Positions 7,652-14,733 of a stretch of DNA of 64,000 nucleotides are shown here, piece after piece (position 1 is the first letter of the stretch; each line of letters starts with the position of its first letter). The notes under the pieces are model-generated. The model saw only the letters and a program-made list of their open reading frames with translations, ran no database searches and was not told the origin of the DNA. Made by a program: the position numbers and the translations under genes. This stretch comes from Pseudomonas sp. BN417 (GTDB taxonomy: Bacteria; Pseudomonadota; Gammaproteobacteria; Pseudomonadales; Pseudomonadaceae), in the NCBI RefSeq assembly GCF_029871205.1, contig NZ_SSOJ01000140.1:1-64000 (forward strand), read 5' to 3'.

Positions 7652-8671
7652 TCAGAACTCGACCGGATACGGCGGGAGCTCACCGCTCTCGTAGCGCTGC
7701 GGCAGGTTCGGCGTGGCGTTCTCCCAGACCAGCAGCATGGAGCGCTTGGTGGAGTAGCCCTGGTGGCGGATGTCCGCCGGCATCGCGCAGATATCGCCCG
7801 GGCGCATGGTGATGCGCGCGCGCGGTGCGCCATCGTCCTTGTCGGCCACGTCCCAGATGATTTCGTCAGACAGCTGCAGGAACCACTCCACGCGGTCATT
7901 GCCGTGGAACACCGGCAGGATGAACTCCTCGGTGGTCGGGCAGAACAGGCTGGCCTTGCACACCGAGCTGACCGAGGGGTTCCAGGTCACGTCGGAGCGG
8001 GACAGGTACTTGTACAGGTTGAAGGCGTGCAGCTCACCTTCGAAGCCCTCGGCGGCGTGGACTTCCGGTTCGTCCTGGGGCACGTCGGCGAACTGGCGGT
8101 TCACCGGCAGGTCGTTGCGCAGCGGCGAGTCGTCCGGCAGGCCGGGCATGCGCCGGGTGGCCACGCGGAAGCGCTCGATGGCCTCGATATTGTCACCATT
8201 CTTGCGGCCGAAGGCGCTGCCGGTTTCTTCCGGCGCGGCGAAGGGGTCGAAGCCGGCGTTGGTCCAGTCGCGCAGGATGGCCTTGAAGGTAGCCATGATC
8301 TTCGGCGTCTCGAACTGCTCGGTGTAGTCGACGCCCGCCTCGCGCAGCACACCATTGAAGGTGCCGGCGTAGAGGTCGACCTTGCCGTAGTGGTTGCGGG
8401 TGCCGATCACCTCGTCGAAGTTCACCCAGCCGTAGAAGAAGCCCCAGGCCACGTCGCGCATGGTGGCGCGCAGGAAGGCGTCGGCGGGGATCAGGTGCGA
8501 ACGCTCCTGGCCCTTGGCCGGCCACTGGATGCGCACGAAGTACTCGTCGCGGGACAGGGTGAAGGCGCCCAGCTTGAAGGTGCGGTAGCCGGTAACGGTA
8601 TCGGGCAGGCTGGCTTCGACTTCATCGGCGGCGAAGCTGGCGGAGGTGTCGAGGGTTTCGAGCATGGCCAT
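7652..8671 (-). CDS. hapD: hydroquinone 1,2-dioxygenase, large subunit
   Basis: The 339-residue protein matches the large (beta) subunit of the two-subunit Fe(II) hydroquinone dioxygenases HapCD/PnpCD. Numbered from this start, it has H256, N258, E262 (HGNDRVE) and H303 (IRHQGYS). From memory these are the iron ligands in the PnpCD structure, with identical numbering, which supports the start at 8671. GAGGA lies 8 bases upstream. With the small subunit it opens the ring of hydroquinone to 4-hydroxymuconic semialdehyde. The in-frame codon at 8734 was rejected because it overlaps the small-subunit gene. There is no signal peptide, so it acts in the cytoplasm. Confidence 0.93.
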   Translation of the reverse strand: MAMLETLDTSASFAADEVEASLPDTVTGYRTFKLGAFTLSRDEYFVRIQWPAKGQERSHLIPADAFLRATMRDVAWGFFYGWVNFDEVIGTRNHYGKVDLYAGTFNGVLREAGVDYTEQFETPKIMATFKAILRDWTNAGFDPFAAPEETGSAFGRKNGDNIEAIERFRVATRRMPGLPDDSPLRNDLPVNRQFADVPQDEPEVHAAEGFEGELHAFNLYKYLSRSDVTWNPSVSSVCKASLFCPTTEEFILPVFHGNDRVEWFLQLSDEIIWDVADKDDGAPRARITMRPGDICAMPADIRHQGYSTKRSMLLVWENATPNLPQRYESGELPPYPVEF

Positions 8672-8709
8672 GGTGGATGTCCTCTTGTTCTGGTTGTCGG
8701 TCGGGGCTG

Positions 8710-9204
8710 TCACTTCAGGCAGATGTCTGCCCACTTCTCCACCGACAGCGGTCCCTTGATGGTCTGCAGCAGCAATACGCCGGGGCGCGCGCTCTCGAAG
8801 CGGTAGGCGCAGCCAGCCGGCAGCAGCGCCTGGTGGCCGCCCTTCAGCAGCACGTAGCCCATGGGGCGCCCCTTGGGCTGATCCCCCGCCAGCCGGGTGC
8901 CCTCGCCTTCGGTCAGCGGCTGGTCGAGCTTGAGGAAATCCACCCGCAGTTCGCCGTCCACGGAAATCGCGAACTCGTCGTGGGCGCAGGTGAACCAGGG
9001 GGACTGGCCTTCGGCGCGCAGGGTCTCGATGACGTAGCCGAGGTTCAGGCCGACCACCACCTTTTCATAGGGGGCGGACTTTGCGGCGACCTCGAAGATG
9101 TTGGAGAAGGCGTAGTGGCGGGCTTCGCCCTGGATGATCTCGATCGAACCCTTGCGATGGTCCTCGAGCGAGCCGAAGACAGTACGGAACGCGGCAGTGC
9201 TCAT
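8710..9204 (-). CDS. hapC: hydroquinone 1,2-dioxygenase, small subunit
   Basis: The 164-residue protein is the small (alpha) partner of the hydroquinone dioxygenase. It has a cupin-like beta-rich fold with the GQSPWFTCAHDEFAISVDGE segment and ends in a WADICLK tail. It is the first gene of the operon, 38 bp upstream of the large-subunit gene. The ATG at 9204 is preferred over the GTG at 9213, because GGTGA lies 5 bases before the ATG. The upstream region carries a dyad shared with the porin/ABC operon (38385-38431). Predicted size fits the roughly 17-18 kDa subunit known for this enzyme class. Confidence 0.9.
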   Translation of the reverse strand: MSTAAFRTVFGSLEDHRKGSIEIIQGEARHYAFSNIFEVAAKSAPYEKVVVGLNLGYVIETLRAEGQSPWFTCAHDEFAISVDGELRVDFLKLDQPLTEGEGTRLAGDQPKGRPMGYVLLKGGHQALLPAGCAYRFESARPGVLLLQTIKGPLSVEKWADICLK

Positions 9205-9633
9205 CTCATTCACCGTTTGTTGTTGTAGTGGGTGAAGTGAACGTTACGAGCAGGGCCGCCGGCCAACAATTCCAGGGCAGGCGACAACAGTGTTTGCGAA
9301 ACGCGAACAGTGCAGAAGAGGCTCTATTACGCGGATTTCAGCGAATCCCCAGACCTCGCTTCAAGGGAAATTTCCGCCCTGCAGCAAGCGATGGACTGGG
9401 CCTATCGCCCAAATAAATCGAATAAATCGATTATGCCAATTCAAAGGAAAAACCTTTCCATTTTGCGTAAAGGTGCTCTTATTTTCTTTCTAACTTATTG
9501 TTTTTAAAAGACCACACCCAAGTATCACTGGCATCGATAGCAATCATCACGCAGCATCACTTCTTGATCGAAATTACATCAGTAACATGGGCCCCGTAGA
9601 CGAATTCCAACCCCCTTCACCGAGGTGCCCAAA
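9205..9633. other. divergent intergenic region, AT-rich centre
   Basis: No credible gene lies in this 429-bp stretch between the hydroquinone operon (leftward) and the secreted repeat-protein gene (rightward). It contains the shared dyad block at 9263-9313. An AT-rich core follows at about 9405-9560, with a direct repeat AATAAATCG at 9412-9420 and 9421-9429. It should hold both promoters, but I cannot place their -10 and -35 boxes with confidence. Confidence 0.7.
9263..9309 (-). promoter_or_regulatory. putative operator upstream of the hydroquinone operon
   Basis: The block contains CCAACAATTCC (9263-9273) and, 27 bases from its start, GTGTTTGCGAA followed by ACGCGAACA (9290-9309). The second part holds an imperfect dyad, GTTTGCG-AAA-CGCGAAC. 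The same two motifs with identical spacing occur at 38385-38431 upstream of the porin/ABC operon. By hand count, 38 of 51 aligned positions agree. It ends 59 bp before the first gene. The binding protein is unknown, and a LysR regulator is only one possibility. Confidence 0.6.
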
Positions 9634-10137
9634 ATGAAAAAGCAAATCCTTGCCAGCCTGTTCATCGCCAGCCTGTCCGCCTCTGCTTTTGCGCTGTCCG
9701 TCGCGGAGGGTGGCTCCGATCACACCAGCATCCACCGCGTAGCCGAAGGCGGTGCCGATCGCACTGGCGCCAACCGTATCGCTGAAAGCGGTGCCGAACG
9801 TTCCGAGTCCCTGCGTGTAGCCGAAGGTGGTTCCGACCGCACCAAGGGCTTCGACGTAGCTGAAGGCGGCTCCGACCGCACCAAGGGCTTCGACGTAGCC
9901 GAAGGCGGCTCCGACCGCACCAAGGGCTTCGACGTCGCTGAAGGCGGTTCCGACCGCACCAAGGGCTTCGACGTAGCCGAAGGCGGCTCCGACCGCACCA
10001 AGGGCTTCGATGTCGCTGAAGGTGGTTCCGACCGCACCAAGGGCTTCGACGTAGCCGAAGGTGGTTCCGACCGAACCAAGGGCTTCGATGTCGCTGAAGG
10101 TGGTTCCGACCGCACTGGCGCCAACCGCATCAGCTGA
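9634..10137 (+). CDS. secreted protein of eleven 13-residue tandem repeats
   Basis: I do not recognise a characterised family. The 167-residue protein has a signal peptide (about residues 1-20, MKKQILASLFIASLSASAFA). The rest is almost entirely eleven 13-residue units with consensus VAEGGSDRTKGFD. The first three units are divergent (endings SIHR, GANR, ESLR), seven are near-identical KGFD units, and the last ends GANR before a two-residue IS tail. In DNA this is a 39-bp tandem array with mostly synonymous differences, suggesting recent expansion. The units are acidic and rich in Gly, Ser and Asp, without cysteine. The ATG at 9634 is chosen because GAGG lies 8 bases upstream. A strong terminator follows. 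Export to the periplasm or beyond is inferred. Confidence 0.85.
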   Translation: MKKQILASLFIASLSASAFALSVAEGGSDHTSIHRVAEGGADRTGANRIAESGAERSESLRVAEGGSDRTKGFDVAEGGSDRTKGFDVAEGGSDRTKGFDVAEGGSDRTKGFDVAEGGSDRTKGFDVAEGGSDRTKGFDVAEGGSDRTKGFDVAEGGSDRTGANRIS

Positions 10138-10191
10138 TCCCGAGGCAACCAGAGGCAGGCAATCACGATGTATGCATCCCCTCGACAGGCA

Positions 10192-10222
10192 GAAGGCGCC
10201 ACTTGTGGCGCCTTCTTTCTTT
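10192..10222 (+). terminator. rho-independent terminator of the repeat-protein gene
   Basis: A perfect 10-bp stem, GAAGGCGCCA / TGGCGCCTTC, with loop CTTG is followed by TTTCTTTTT. It starts 54 bp past the stop of the 13-residue-repeat gene. Confidence 0.93.
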
Positions 10223-10251
10223 TTGGGAAATGCAAAGGGAACCGTTCTTCC

Positions 10252-10293
10252 TGCGGGGGCGATTTCAATCGCTGAGCAGACCGCAGGGCTGTC
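10252..10293. repeat. half copy of family A repeat
   Basis: The sequence TGCGGGGGCGATTTCAATCG and the following GCTGAGCAGACCGCAGGGCTGTCC resemble one arm of the family A element. It matches the reversed right arm of the copy at 38539-38638. No complementary second arm is visible before the next gene, so this is a partial copy. Confidence 0.7.
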
Positions 10294-10320
10294 CTCCCGA
10301 CCATCCGACGAGCTTCGCCA

Positions 10321-10908
10321 TTACGTCCCCTTCCCCCGCAACTCCTTCGCCACCCTGAACTGCATCTCGTAGGCCGGTCCTTCCACGCTGTCCGGGTCGC
10401 GGGTGTAGCGCGCCGCGAACTCCTCCACGCCCCATTCCCGGTACTGCTGCACATGCCGGAGCTCATGGGCCCAAAGCGCCAGATCCTCCGTGGCGCCCTC
10501 GGGGAAGCGGAAGACGATGATGTCGACAAGGGTAACGGCCTTGATATCCGGGTTCTGCAGCATGGCGCTGGCGGCACTGAGCTCGCTGCTGTCGCCGATC
10601 CGGTAACGCACCGCGTCCAGCAGCGCGGCATCGTAATAAGGCAGCAACTGGCGCCTGATCTCGGGCGGAATAGCCTCGGTTCCCGCAGCGGCCGCAGCCG
10701 CGCGGGATTGCACCAGCCACTGCTGCAAGGCGTCGGCCGCCACCTGGGTGACCTCGCCGGGCAACGGCCCTATCACCTCCCTGGCATCGGGCAGGCAGAT
10801 GCAGGAGGTCACGCAGACCTCGTACTGCCCCGGCGGACAGGCCAGAACTGCGGCATGAAGACTGAACGCGCCGAGTGCCAGCGCGATCCTTGGAACGAAC
10901 TTGGCCAT
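10321..10908 (-). CDS. exported protein with HELRH metalloprotease-like motif (DUF4157-like)
   Basis: The 195-residue protein begins with a signal peptide (ALGAFSLHAAVLA) followed directly by a cysteine. It could be a lipoprotein (VLAC) or a cleaved periplasmic protein. A cysteine-rich patch (CPPGQYEVC, CICLP) follows. Near the C-terminus is WAHELRHVQQYREWG, an HExxH motif like that of the DUF4157 putative metalloprotease domain. A distal third zinc ligand is not evident, so activity is uncertain. The start at 10908 has AGAGG 5 bases upstream and gives a proper signal peptide. The longer reading frame to 11037 has none. The gene is divergent from the mechanosensitive-channel gene. Confidence 0.72.
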   Translation of the reverse strand: MAKFVPRIALALGAFSLHAAVLACPPGQYEVCVTSCICLPDAREVIGPLPGEVTQVAADALQQWLVQSRAAAAAAGTEAIPPEIRRQLLPYYDAALLDAVRYRIGDSSELSAASAMLQNPDIKAVTLVDIIVFRFPEGATEDLALWAHELRHVQQYREWGVEEFAARYTRDPDSVEGPAYEMQFRVAKELRGKGT

Positions 10909-11054
10909 CTGACCCTCTTCGGTACGTTCGAGGTGCTCCAACTGCTCTGACTCCGTTTCCGGGGAAATGGCGCAACCCTTCGGCCAACCGGCCCATACCG
11001 CCTGGGTGCGGCGCTCTGCTAACGTGATGCAGGCCATCTCGCGGAAGGGAATTC

Positions 11055-12482
11055 ATGCTCGCATTCATCCAGAACCACCCCTTGGTATTCGGCGTCGCCC
11101 TGTTGCTGCTCGATCTGCTCGCCTGGCGCTTCATTCCCGCCGAACACCGGACCTGGCGGGTGTGCGGCCGCCTGGGCCTGTTCCTTCTCTACAGCGCGGT
11201 GATCATCGACGCCGGGATGAACCCGCTGCAGCCCCCGCCCTGGCCGGACAGCACCCTCAACCTGGTGGCCACCGTGCTGGAAATCGTCTGGTGGCTGTTC
11301 TGCGCGCGCACCCTGACGGTGGTGCTCGGCCTGCTGATGCCGCGCATCGGCCATGCCGGCCGGCTGCTGCAGGACCTGCTGGGTGCAGTGATCTTCCTGG
11401 TGGCGGTGGTCGCCGCGGCGGCCTATGTGATGCAGCTGCCGGTGAAGGGCCTGCTGGCCACTTCCGGGATCATGGCCATCGTCATCGGCCTGGCGCTGCA
11501 GAGCACCCTCAGTGACGTGTTTTCCGGCATCGTCCTGAACACCACCAAGCCCTACCAGCTGGATGACGTGATCTCCATCGACGGCACCGAAGGCAAGGTG
11601 GTGGAGATCGACTGGCGCGCCACCCACCTGCTCACCAGCCAGGGCAGCACGGTGGTGATCCCCAACTCGGTGGCGGCCAAGACCAAGGTGCACAACTTCA
11701 GCCGCCCCAACGACCTGACGGGCGTGTCCATCAGCCTCAAGGTCGCCACACAGGTACGCCCGCGGCGGGTGCTGGATGCCCTGGAGAAGACGGTGCAAGG
11801 CATCAGCGCCCTGCTCCCCTCGCCAAAACCCAAGGTGGCGATCAAGGGCTCGGACCTGGAATCCATGGAATACGAGGCCAGCGGCTTCATCCGCACCGGC
11901 GAGAACAAGACCGAGATCCGCAACCTGATGTACGACCTGGCGCACCGCCACCTGGAAGCCGCCGGCATCGCCTTCAGCAGCGACGCCGCGCCCCAACCCT
12001 GGTCGCGCCCGCGCCTGCTGCTGGAGGAGGTGAAAGTCTTCCGCGCACTCAGCCACGAGGAAAAGGACAACCTCAGCCAGCTGATGTCGCCCCTGGCCTT
12101 TTCCGCCGGGCAGGTGGTGCTCGGCTTCGGCGAGGTGTCAGACGGCCTGCTGGTGATCGGCACCGGCGTGGTCTCGGCGGCGGTGCCGGACGGCGCCGGC
12201 ATGCTCGAGGCGGGCCGCATGGGGCCGGGGGAGATCCTCGGCGAAGAAGGCATCGCGGGCGACGCGCCGTCCCAGGCGCAGTTCACCGCCCTCACCTCCT
12301 GCGTGCTCTACCGCATCGAGAAAGAGGCCATCCGTACCTGCCTGGACGAGCGCGTGGAAGTCCGCGCCGCCCTCACCCGGCTGCGCAGCTTCCGCGAACA
12401 GGCCAGCCGTTCGCTGCTGCTGCAGAAACCCCAGGCGATCAAGAAAGGCGGCTTCCTCAGCTGGCTGCACAAGAAGCAGTAG
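11055..12482 (+). CDS. MscS-family channel with C-terminal cyclic nucleotide-binding domain
   Basis: The 475-residue membrane protein has about four transmembrane helices in residues 1-170. Next come the MscS pore helix and beta domain (GIMAIVIGLALQSTLSDVFSG, then FSRPNDL) to about residue 300. A cyclic-nucleotide-binding-like domain occupies about 325-440 (EILGEEG motif near 395). This architecture matches the bacterial cyclic nucleotide-gated (bCNG) branch of the MscS superfamily. The phosphate-binding cassette looks degenerate, since I do not see the RA(A/T) arginine clearly, so ligand binding is uncertain. A GGAAGGG ribosome site lies upstream. The gene appears monocistronic. Confidence 0.88.
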   Translation: MLAFIQNHPLVFGVALLLLDLLAWRFIPAEHRTWRVCGRLGLFLLYSAVIIDAGMNPLQPPPWPDSTLNLVATVLEIVWWLFCARTLTVVLGLLMPRIGHAGRLLQDLLGAVIFLVAVVAAAAYVMQLPVKGLLATSGIMAIVIGLALQSTLSDVFSGIVLNTTKPYQLDDVISIDGTEGKVVEIDWRATHLLTSQGSTVVIPNSVAAKTKVHNFSRPNDLTGVSISLKVATQVRPRRVLDALEKTVQGISALLPSPKPKVAIKGSDLESMEYEASGFIRTGENKTEIRNLMYDLAHRHLEAAGIAFSSDAAPQPWSRPRLLLEEVKVFRALSHEEKDNLSQLMSPLAFSAGQVVLGFGEVSDGLLVIGTGVVSAAVPDGAGMLEAGRMGPGEILGEEGIAGDAPSQAQFTALTSCVLYRIEKEAIRTCLDERVEVRAALTRLRSFREQASRSLLLQKPQAIKKGGFLSWLHKKQ

Positions 12483-12579
12483 CGCGGCCGTTCGGCGAAT
12501 TTCCTGAAAAAACCAATAATGGCATTTTTTTATGCTTTAATTGATTTTGTAGGACTTTCCGCCATGCGAGGATTCCGTC

Positions 12580-13212
12580 ATGAAACTCCGGACACTGGCT
12601 TTACTGCTGCTTGTCACGCTCGCCCAACCCCTCTGGACCCAGGCCGCGCAGGAGCCGGCCAAGGCCACCGCCGACAGCGCCGCACTGACCACCCGCCTGG
12701 CGCTGCGCGACCTCTGGGTGGAGCACATCTTCTGGGTCAGGAGCTACGCCATCGCCAACCAGGATGGGCAGAAAAAACAGGCTGAAGCCGCCGCCACCAG
12801 CGTGGTGAGCAACGCCAAGGCCATCGCCAACAGCATCGCTCCGCTCTACGGCCAGCCGGCGGCGGACCAGCTGCTGGAATTGCTGGCCGGTCACTGGAGC
12901 GCCGTGAAGCACTACAGCGATGCCAGCGTGGCCAAGGATGCCGATGGCAAGAAAGCAGCAGTCAGCGACCTGACCCGCAATGCCAAGGGCATCGCCAAGT
13001 TCCTGTCCAGTGCCAACCCCAACCTGCCGGAAGACGCCCTGGTCAACATGCTCAGTGCCCATGGCGGGCACCACGTGGCGCAGGTCGACCAGTTGAGCAA
13101 AGGGGATTTCGCCGGTGAAGCGAATACCTGGGAAGCCATGCGCAAACATATGCTGGTGCTGGCCGACACCCTCACAGCGGCGCTGGTCAAGCAGTTCCCG
13201 GACAAGTTCTGA
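12580..13212 (+). CDS. exported helical protein of unknown function
   Basis: I do not recognise a characterised family. The 210-residue protein has an N-terminal signal peptide (MKLRTLALLLLVTLAQPLWTQA). The mature part is strongly alpha-helical and probably a helix bundle. Conserved-looking aromatic and histidine residues sit in LRDLWVEHIFWVRSYAI (about 48-64), in LAGHWSAVKHY (about 106-116) and in the SAHGGHHVAQVD segment near residue 160. The repeated His/Trp pairs would suit metal or small-ligand binding, but that is speculation. An AT-rich promoter-like region (12505-12565) precedes it. The regulator gene starts 31 bp downstream, so the two may be co-transcribed. Confidence 0.75.
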   Translation: MKLRTLALLLLVTLAQPLWTQAAQEPAKATADSAALTTRLALRDLWVEHIFWVRSYAIANQDGQKKQAEAAATSVVSNAKAIANSIAPLYGQPAADQLLELLAGHWSAVKHYSDASVAKDADGKKAAVSDLTRNAKGIAKFLSSANPNLPEDALVNMLSAHGGHHVAQVDQLSKGDFAGEANTWEAMRKHMLVLADTLTAALVKQFPDKF

Positions 13213-13243
13213 AACCGGCCGCAGGGCCTTGCGAGGTAGTCGA

Positions 13244-13858
13244 ATGCTTCAAGGAATGGGACGAACCCAGCAGGACCTGCTCGGGGCCCTGCTCTACCAG
13301 CCGGGCGGCATGAGCATCGACGAGCTGGCCGGCCACCTGGCGGTGACCCGTACGGCGATCCGCCAGCACCTGGCCGCGCTGGAGCGTGACGGGCTGATCC
13401 TGCGGGGCGAAACGCGGCCCACCGGCCGCCGCCCCGAGCAGCTCTACCTGCTCAGCTCGCACGGACGCGAGCTGTTTCCCCGGCAGTACCAGTTGCTCGC
13501 CGACCTGCTGATCGACGAAGTCGCCGCCATCATCGGCCGCGATGCCCTGCTGCGCCTGATGCGCACCCTGGGCCGCAAGCTGGCCACCGACATGGAAGCG
13601 CAGGTGGTGGACGAGGCACGTATCGTCCAGCACATGAACCAGGCCGGCTACGAGGCGGAAGTCTTCTTCCGCTCCTCCGGCGAGCCGGAGATCGTCGCGC
13701 ACAACTGCGTCTTCCATCACCTGGCGGCAGCCCACCCGGAAGTCTGCGAACTCGACCTGGCGCTGATCGGCACCCTCGGCGGCGGCCAGGTCGAACACCT
13801 CGAATGCATGCTCCGCCACGGCCAGGTCTGCCGCTTCCGGGTCGACCGCAAGCCCTGA
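13244..13858 (+). CDS. HTH regulator with cysteine-rich C-terminal domain (SufR/ArsR-like)
   Basis: The 204-residue protein has an N-terminal winged helix (about 5-70, MSIDELAGHLAVTRTAIRQHL) with the RRPEQLY wing. Its C-terminal domain has four cysteines: C-x12-C, then EC and VC near the end. The first spacing matches the cysteine pattern of SufR-type iron-sulfur regulators. The later spacings differ, so an Fe-S cluster is possible but not assured. GAGG lies 7 bases before the ATG. It follows the exported helical protein by 31 bp and may regulate it. No Suf or Isc genes are nearby. Confidence 0.82.
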   Translation: MLQGMGRTQQDLLGALLYQPGGMSIDELAGHLAVTRTAIRQHLAALERDGLILRGETRPTGRRPEQLYLLSSHGRELFPRQYQLLADLLIDEVAAIIGRDALLRLMRTLGRKLATDMEAQVVDEARIVQHMNQAGYEAEVFFRSSGEPEIVAHNCVFHHLAAAHPEVCELDLALIGTLGGGQVEHLECMLRHGQVCRFRVDRKP

Positions 13859-13885
13859 CCCGCGGCTCGCAACGGCAAGGCTGTG

Positions 13886-14452
13886 TCAGCGGTCGGTCGA
13901 GGGGCGCTGCTGCGCCAGCCACTCCTCCCGTGTCAGCTCCCAGACTTCCGTGCTGAGGCGGCCGGAGACGTAGTCGCGCTCCTCCGTCGCCACCAGGCGC
14001 ATGCCGCTGCGCTCGGAGATCCGCCGGGACGCCAGGTTGGCCGCGGCCTTGGGCACCCGCATCAACGGCCGGCCGAGCACCTCGAACCAGTAGCGGGTCA
14101 CCGCCTCGGCGGCCTCGCTCGCCAGGCCCTCCCCCTGCCAGGCCGGGTCGAGCCAGAAACCGCGGTTGTTGCCCGGCTCCTCGCGCAGATTGATCAGCCC
14201 GATCAGGCGCCCGCGCTCGCTGCGCGGGCGAATGCTCCAGTGCCATTCGCGCCCGGCCGCCATGGCCGGCAAGGCGACGTCGCGCAGGTAGCTCAGCGCG
14301 CCATCCTCGGGATAGGGCCAGGGCACCTGGCAGGACAGATAGCGCACCACCTCCCACTGCGGGAAGACGCCTTGGATCGCTTCTGCATCCTCCAGACACA
14401 GGGGTTCCAGCAACAGTCGCGGCGTGCTGAGGGAAGGCAAGGTGGTGACCAT
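13886..14452 (-). CDS. GNAT N-acetyltransferase (RimJ/RimL type)
   Basis: The 188-residue protein fits the RimJ/RimL-like GNAT subgroup. It opens with [10 protein letters not shown], has the acetyl-CoA-binding segment [17 protein letters not shown] (about 110-126), and then [14 protein letters not shown]. Such enzymes acetylate amino groups of proteins or small molecules, and the substrate cannot be inferred here. It is convergent with the upstream regulator gene, and its ribosome site is weak. Confidence 0.87.
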   Translation of the reverse strand: MVTTLPSLSTPRLLLEPLCLEDAEAIQGVFPQWEVVRYLSCQVPWPYPEDGALSYLRDVALPAMAAGREWHWSIRPRSERGRLIGLINLREEPGNNRGFWLDPAWQGEGLASEAAEAVTRYWFEVLGRPLMRVPKAAANLASRRISERSGMRLVATEERDYVSGRLSTEVWELTREEWLAQQRPSTDR

Positions 14453-14733
14453 GGGGCGAGTCCATCGAACAGGTAGCGCTCGAGCTTATCCGGCGAACCG
14501 GGGCTTGTCCGCCCTCCGCCGCTTTCCCTGAAAATCGAGATTCCGCTGCAGCAGTGGCGGAAATCCGCCGCCTAAGCCGCCTGAAGCGTCCATTCTTGGC
14601 GGATTCTCGCCAACCCCGCATGCGTTGGCCGGCCCGAGAAGAGCCGACATGGCTATTTCATGGACATTTCACAGATCCGGCACGCCCCTTGCCTACGCAC
14701 CGACCTTTTCGAGAAACGCAAAGGGACGGTCCC

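Noticed and set aside
9228-9507. Three short overlapping frames in the intergenic region upstream of the repeat-protein gene
   Set aside because: They are 62-67 codons long, overlap one another in different frames, lack good ribosome sites, and one begins inside the shared operator-like dyad. No homology is recognisable.
9835-10120. Possible CRISPR array because of regular 39-bp repeats
   Set aside because: The repeats are contiguous without spacers, stay in one reading frame, and no cas genes are nearby. They encode a repetitive protein.
9720-10631. Minus-strand 303-codon frame with repeated TSKPLVRSEPPSA units across the repeat-protein gene
   Set aside because: It lacks a ribosome site and signal peptide and runs into a neighbouring gene. 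The plus-strand frame has a ribosome site, signal peptide and terminator, so the minus-strand repeats only mirror it.
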